This document shows positions 60,414 to 64,000 of a DNA stretch of 64,000 nucleotides, piece after piece. Source of the stretch: Perlucidibaca wandonensis (GTDB lineage Bacteria > Pseudomonadota > Gammaproteobacteria > Pseudomonadales > Moraxellaceae). Within the stretch, counting starts at the first letter, position 1, and each line of letters opens with the position of its first letter. The translations under genes and the position numbers were made by a program. The stretch covers positions 992,001-1,056,000 of the forward strand of contig NZ_JBHTIT010000001.1 in the NCBI RefSeq assembly GCF_042677145.1, read 5' to 3'. The notes under the pieces are model-generated. The model saw only the letters and a program-made list of their open reading frames with translations. It did not search any database and had not been told where the DNA came from.

Positions 60414-62537
60414 ATGAGCGCCGGAACTTTTTCTCATCTTTGTGCGCGTACACCCGCCCTAGATAACCCCGACTTAGCGTCATTGCGCGAGCAGATACGT
60501 TTTTATTTCGATAGCACTTTTACGCTGTATGAGCGCCTGTTCGACACGCTAGCTTGCGATGAGGCCTATTACCGCAAGTCCATTAGCCTGCGCCATCCGC
60601 TCATTTTCTACTTCGGCCATACCGCCACATTTTTCATTAATAAGTTTTTGTTGGCGCGGTTAATTGACACACGCGTTAATGCCCACTTTGAGTCGCTGTT
60701 TGCCGTTGGCGTCGATGAAATGAGTTGGGATGACTTAGACGAAGCCCATTACGACTGGCCGACAGTTGCTGAAGTAGCTGAATATCGCCGCCAAGTTCGC
60801 AAAGCAGTGCTGCACGTCATCGACACCATGCCGCTCACCGGCCCTATCACTTGGGATCACCCGTGGTGGGCAATTATCATGGGTGTTGAACACGAACGAA
60901 TTCACTTAGAAACCTCGTCGGTACTCATACGCCAACATGATTTGCATTTGGTACGCCCGCAAGCGACTTGGGCTCCTTGCCGTCAACACGGCGTCGCGCC
61001 GAACAACCGCTTATTAACCGTTAGCGCTGGCACTGTAGAGCTAGGCAAAACTCGAAGTGATCATTACTACGGTTGGGATAACGAATACGGTCATCACCAG
61101 GCAAGTGTCGAGGCGTTTGAGGCCAGCGAATTTTTAGTCAGCAACCAAGAGTATTTGGCCTTTGTAGAGGCGGACGGCTATCTCAACAAAGACTATTGGA
61201 GCGATGAAGGTTGGCATTGGCGCGAATTCAGCGGTGCCACACAAGCAACTTTCTGGCGTAAAGACTCACACGGCTATCGCCTACGCTTGATGACTGAAGA
61301 GTTTGCCATGCCGTGGGATTGGCCAGTTGAGGTCAACTGCTTAGAAGCTGAAGCATTTTGCCGATGGCTAAGCGCAAGTACTGGCCAGTGCATTAGCCTG
61401 CCGACCGAAGATCAATGGCATCGCTTAGCCGATGCTTGCGGGCGTAAAGAAACACCGGCGCGCACGGCAGCCAATGCCAATATTCATCTCGATCACTTCG
61501 CCTCTTCGTGCCCAATTAACCAGTTTGCTCACGGCGACTTTTACGATGTTTCGGGCAATGTTTGGCAGTGGACGCAAACCCCGACCTATCCTTTTCCTGG
61601 CTTCGATGTTCACGCCATTTACGACGACTTCACCACGCCTACCTTCGATGATCGCCACAACCTAATGATGGGTGGCTCATGGATATCCTGCGGCAATGAA
61701 TCTCGCCGCAGCGCGCGCTACGCTTTTCGCCGCCACTTTTTCCAGCACGCCGGCTTTCGCTATGTGCAGAGCTCACAGGAGCCCACCGTGACCCCGCAAT
61801 ATTATGAAACCGACCGCCAACTCGCCGAATACGCCGAGTTTCATTACGGCGATACATTTTTCGGGGTCGATAACTTCCCTAAAGCATTAGCAGATATCGC
61901 CATTGAGGCCTGTGCTGGCCGCCCAATGCGCAGCGCACTAGATCTTGGCTGCGCCACTGGGCGCTCAAGCTTTGAGCTCGCCCGCGCCTTTGACCAGGTA
62001 AGCGGCATCGACTTCTCGGCCCGCTTTATCGATCTCGCTGCCAATCTCGCCACTAGCGGCAGCGTACGCTACACCTTGGTCGATGAAGGTGAATTGATCA
62101 GCTATAAAACTCGCACGCTAGATGAGTTAGGTCTGAGCGAGTCGGCAAATAAAGTCCGCTTTAGCCAAGGCGACGCCTGCAACTTAAAGCCTAATTTCAC
62201 TGGCTATGACTTCATATTGGCAGCCAACTTGATCGACCGGCTTTATGACCCCGCACAGTTTATTGCGCAGGTGCATGAGCGCTTAAATATCGGCGGCGTG
62301 CTGATGATTACCTCGCCCTACACATGGCTCGCAGAACATACGCCGCGCGAAGATTGGCTAGGTGGTTTCAAGAAAGATGGCGAAACCTACACCACCCTCG
62401 ATGCGCTGCATGATCATTTAAGCGCGCATTTTGAACCGCTGCGCGAGCCTATGGATGTGCCTTTTGTGATTCGCGAAACACGCCGGAAATTTCAGCACAG
62501 TGTCAGTGAGGCGAGCTTTTGGGTACGTGTGCGATGA
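60414..62537 (+). CDS. ovoA: 5-histidylcysteine sulfoxide synthase / mercaptohistidine methyltransferase OvoA
   Basis: Iron enzyme that oxidatively couples cysteine to C5 of histidine, and through its C-terminal domain N-methylates the imidazole, in ovothiol biosynthesis. 707 aa from the ATG at 60414, which has AAGGA upstream (a TTG at 60396 is less likely). Domain order: DinB-like N-domain with iron ligands His69, His160 and His164 (HERIHLE), formylglycine-generating-enzyme-like domain (about 205-455; DVSGNVWQWT, GGSW), then class I methyltransferase (DLGCATGRSSFELA, about 505 onward). EgtB enzymes for ergothioneine lack this fused methyltransferase. It overlaps ovoB by 4 bp. Confidence 0.95.
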   Translation: MSAGTFSHLCARTPALDNPDLASLREQIRFYFDSTFTLYERLFDTLACDEAYYRKSISLRHPLIFYFGHTATFFINKFLLARLIDTRVNAHFESLFAVGVDEMSWDDLDEAHYDWPTVAEVAEYRRQVRKAVLHVIDTMPLTGPITWDHPWWAIIMGVEHERIHLETSSVLIRQHDLHLVRPQATWAPCRQHGVAPNNRLLTVSAGTVELGKTRSDHYYGWDNEYGHHQASVEAFEASEFLVSNQEYLAFVEADGYLNKDYWSDEGWHWREFSGATQATFWRKDSHGYRLRLMTEEFAMPWDWPVEVNCLEAEAFCRWLSASTGQCISLPTEDQWHRLADACGRKETPARTAANANIHLDHFASSCPINQFAHGDFYDVSGNVWQWTQTPTYPFPGFDVHAIYDDFTTPTFDDRHNLMMGGSWISCGNESRRSARYAFRRHFFQHAGFRYVQSSQEPTVTPQYYETDRQLAEYAEFHYGDTFFGVDNFPKALADIAIEACAGRPMRSALDLGCATGRSSFELARAFDQVSGIDFSARFIDLAANLATSGSVRYTLVDEGELISYKTRTLDELGLSESANKVRFSQGDACNLKPNFTGYDFILAANLIDRLYDPAQFIAQVHERLNIGGVLMITSPYTWLAEHTPREDWLGGFKKDGETYTTLDALHDHLSAHFEPLREPMDVPFVIRETRRKFQHSVSEASFWVRVR

Positions 62538-63757
62538 GTTTCAATTTCGACGAAGAGTTAGATCGAAGCGGCACTGGCAGCGAAAAATACGATGCACGTA
62601 AACGGCTATTTGGTAGCGATGACATAACTCCGCTCTGGGTCGCCGACATGGATTTTGCCGCGCCAGCCTGCGTTAGCGAGGCCATCCAAAAGCGCGCCAT
62701 GCACCCGATTTACGGCTACAGCATGGTGCCCGAGCACTTATTCAGTAATCTGCAGCGCTGGGTAGCCGAGCGCTACGACTGGCACCCAAACCAAGATGAA
62801 ATATTGCTCTCGCCCGGCGTGGTGCCCGTGCTTTACGCTGCGGTGAATGCGCTCACGAAAACTGGCGATGGCATCATCGTCATGCCTCCAGTATATCCAC
62901 CGCTGTTTAAAGCCGTCAGCGATAATCAGCGCGAGCTCATTCTTAATCCTCTGCTCATCACGCATCGTGATCAAAGTCAGAGCGTCGATAAAGGCGCCGA
63001 ATACCTCAACGCACCCGCACAAACTTTGCATTACGAAATCGACTGGGATGGCCTTGAGCTATGCGCGAAAAAAGCAAAAATGCTGCTGTTTTGCTCGCCG
63101 CACAACCCCGTTGGCCGTGTTTGGACACGCAGCGAATTAGCGCGACTACTCGATGTTGCCGAGCGCCACGACCTCATAATCATTTCCGATGAGATCCACG
63201 CCGACCTCACGTTTGTGCCACACACCGTACTTGCGACACTACCAGGTGCAGAAAAGCGTGTAATAACCGCAATGGCGCCAAGCAAAACCTTTAATATGCC
63301 TGGCCTTGGTCTGGCTTGGTTAGTGGCACCAGAAATCGCTCAGCGAGAAGCCATTAAGGCGCAATACGCCAAGCTCGCCATCCATGTGAATAACCCTTTG
63401 TCGATGGTAGCCACCGAAGCCGCCTACGGGCATGGCCACGACTGGCTCGCCGCCTTGCTTAACTATGTCAAAATCACTCACGATGAAGTCGTAGCGCGAC
63501 TCGCCGAGCACCCACAGGCACCTCAGGGCATTGCTGCAGAAGGCACCTACTTACTGTGGTTAGATTGCCGCCACACAGGCCTAGATGATCAAGCACTACA
63601 AAGGCACTTTGTCGAAAAAGCCAAGCTGGGCTTAAGCGCCGGCGTATTTTTTGGCGAAGCTGGTCGCGGCTTTATGCGAGTAAATTTGGCCGCACCTCGG
63701 CGCATAGTTTCAGAAGCCATCGAGCGCCTAATCGAGAGCTTTACTCAACCTAGCTAA
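62534..63757 (+). CDS. ovoB: PLP-dependent C-S lyase OvoB (MalY/PatB type)
   Basis: 407 aa fold-type I aminotransferase-like beta-lyase. Typical MalY/PatB start: WVADMDFAAPACVSEAI, then HPIYGYS, CSPHNPVGRVWTRSEL, SDEIHADLTF (Asp219) and PLP lysine 251 in MAPSKTFNMPG. In this context it should cleave the histidylcysteine sulfoxide made by OvoA to release the mercaptohistidine. That assignment rests on the ATGA overlap with ovoA; by sequence alone it would be called a cystathionine beta-lyase. An alternative start five codons upstream is unlikely. It ends 4 bp into the convergent HPt gene. Confidence 0.9.
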   Translation: MSFNFDEELDRSGTGSEKYDARKRLFGSDDITPLWVADMDFAAPACVSEAIQKRAMHPIYGYSMVPEHLFSNLQRWVAERYDWHPNQDEILLSPGVVPVLYAAVNALTKTGDGIIVMPPVYPPLFKAVSDNQRELILNPLLITHRDQSQSVDKGAEYLNAPAQTLHYEIDWDGLELCAKKAKMLLFCSPHNPVGRVWTRSELARLLDVAERHDLIIISDEIHADLTFVPHTVLATLPGAEKRVITAMAPSKTFNMPGLGLAWLVAPEIAQREAIKAQYAKLAIHVNNPLSMVATEAAYGHGHDWLAALLNYVKITHDEVVARLAEHPQAPQGIAAEGTYLLWLDCRHTGLDDQALQRHFVEKAKLGLSAGVFFGEAGRGFMRVNLAAPRRIVSEAIERLIESFTQPS

Positions 63758-64000
63758 GCCGCATTATCTAGGTTGAATGATAGCTCTTGCAGCAACTCGC
63801 GCACCTCATCATTCAGGCCGTTTAAGTCCCAACATTGCTCAATACGTTTCGACAACTCACTAATCTCGGTGAAGCCAACAAAGCCGGCCTCACCAGCAAG
63901 CTTATGTATCAGAAACTTTAAGTCATCTTGCCAATCGCCTTCGCTATTATCGATAAGCGCACTATAGGCGTCGCGGAATGCCGGCACGCGCTCTTCAAAG
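63754..64000 (-). CDS. HPt-domain protein, 3' end only (cut by window edge)
   Basis: An open frame runs from the right edge to a stop at 63754. About 82 residues are visible. The phosphotransfer motif is FLIHKLAGEAGFVGFTEIS, the usual HKLxGxAGxxG with the phospho-accepting His, preceded by RVPAFRDAY and GDW as in HPt modules. It may be a stand-alone HPt protein or the C-terminus of a hybrid sensor kinase; the missing upstream part decides. A GTG at 63987 is in frame but the reading frame continues beyond it. Confidence 0.75.
   Translation of the reverse strand, partial: FEERVPAFRDAYSALIDNSEGDWQDDLKFLIHKLAGEAGFVGFTEISELSKRIEQCWDLNGLNDEVRELLQELSFNLDNAA

Noticed and set aside
1..64000. CRISPR arrays, insertion sequences, transposases or prophage genes
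   Set aside because: No regularly spaced repeats, transposase-like ORFs or phage structural genes were recognised.

Overview
The window is a chromosomal segment of a gammaproteobacterium with moderate GC content by eye. Two things point there. First, the long block dnaQ-rnhA-gloB-mltD-yejABEF-fabI-ppiD-hupB-lon-clpX-clpP-tig-tRNAs and the group folD/cysS/glnS/ppiB/lpxH occur in almost the same order in pseudomonads. Second, there are lipid A genes (lpxH, an lpxL-like acyltransferase), MetH, MiaE and RlmA. A BVMO, an AdeT-like protein and an ovothiol operon suggest a marine oligotroph or hydrocarbonoclast-like lineage (Cellvibrionales/Spongiibacteraceae would fit), but that is a guess from gene content.

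Layout. 0-6 kb: end of a TauE/SafE-like permease, DAHP synthase, nfuA and metH. 6-12.4 kb: sohB-nudC-dnaQ-rnhA-yafS-like, all overlapping on the minus strand and divergent from gloB-mltD. 12.4-17.9 kb: the complete peptide importer yejABEF, translationally coupled. 17.9-27.3 kb: fabI facing the envelope and proteostasis genes ppiD, hupB, lon, clpX, clpP and tig; lon has a recognisable heat-shock promoter. 27.4-27.8 kb: a tRNA operon (Pro-UGG, Arg-UCU, His-GUG) with a near-consensus promoter.

27.8-48.2 kb is an accessory stretch lying between the tRNAs and folD, which are close neighbours in pseudomonads. It holds a DUF1461/Lit-like membrane protein, a TriC-like RND pump with its adaptor, a short RNase J-like nuclease, a coupled pair of secreted beta-propeller lipoprotein and polytopic membrane protein, and an AdeT-like binding protein. 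It continues with an alpha/beta hydrolase - AraC regulator - Baeyer-Villiger monooxygenase module flanked by two nearly identical palindromes, a UPF0114 protein, LysR-pirin-FMN reductase, a hemolysin III homologue, a tandem cupin, an orphan ParA ATPase and a membrane-anchored redoxin. No integrase, insertion sequence or duplicated tRNA end was seen.

48.3-59.6 kb returns to housekeeping: folD, an enoyl-reductase-like dehydrogenase, a CNNM/CorC transporter, cysS-glnS, ppiB-lpxH, an unknown gene, rlmA-miaE and an lpxL-like gene. 59.6-64 kb contains two unreported-looking single-span microproteins of 34 and 38 aa, the second under a promoter overlapped by a perfect 13-bp dyad. The ovothiol operon ovoA-ovoB and the edge of an HPt-domain gene follow. 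The most notable items are the ovoAB operon with its microprotein neighbours, the palindrome-flanked BVMO module, the beta-propeller/membrane pair and the Lit-like protein.
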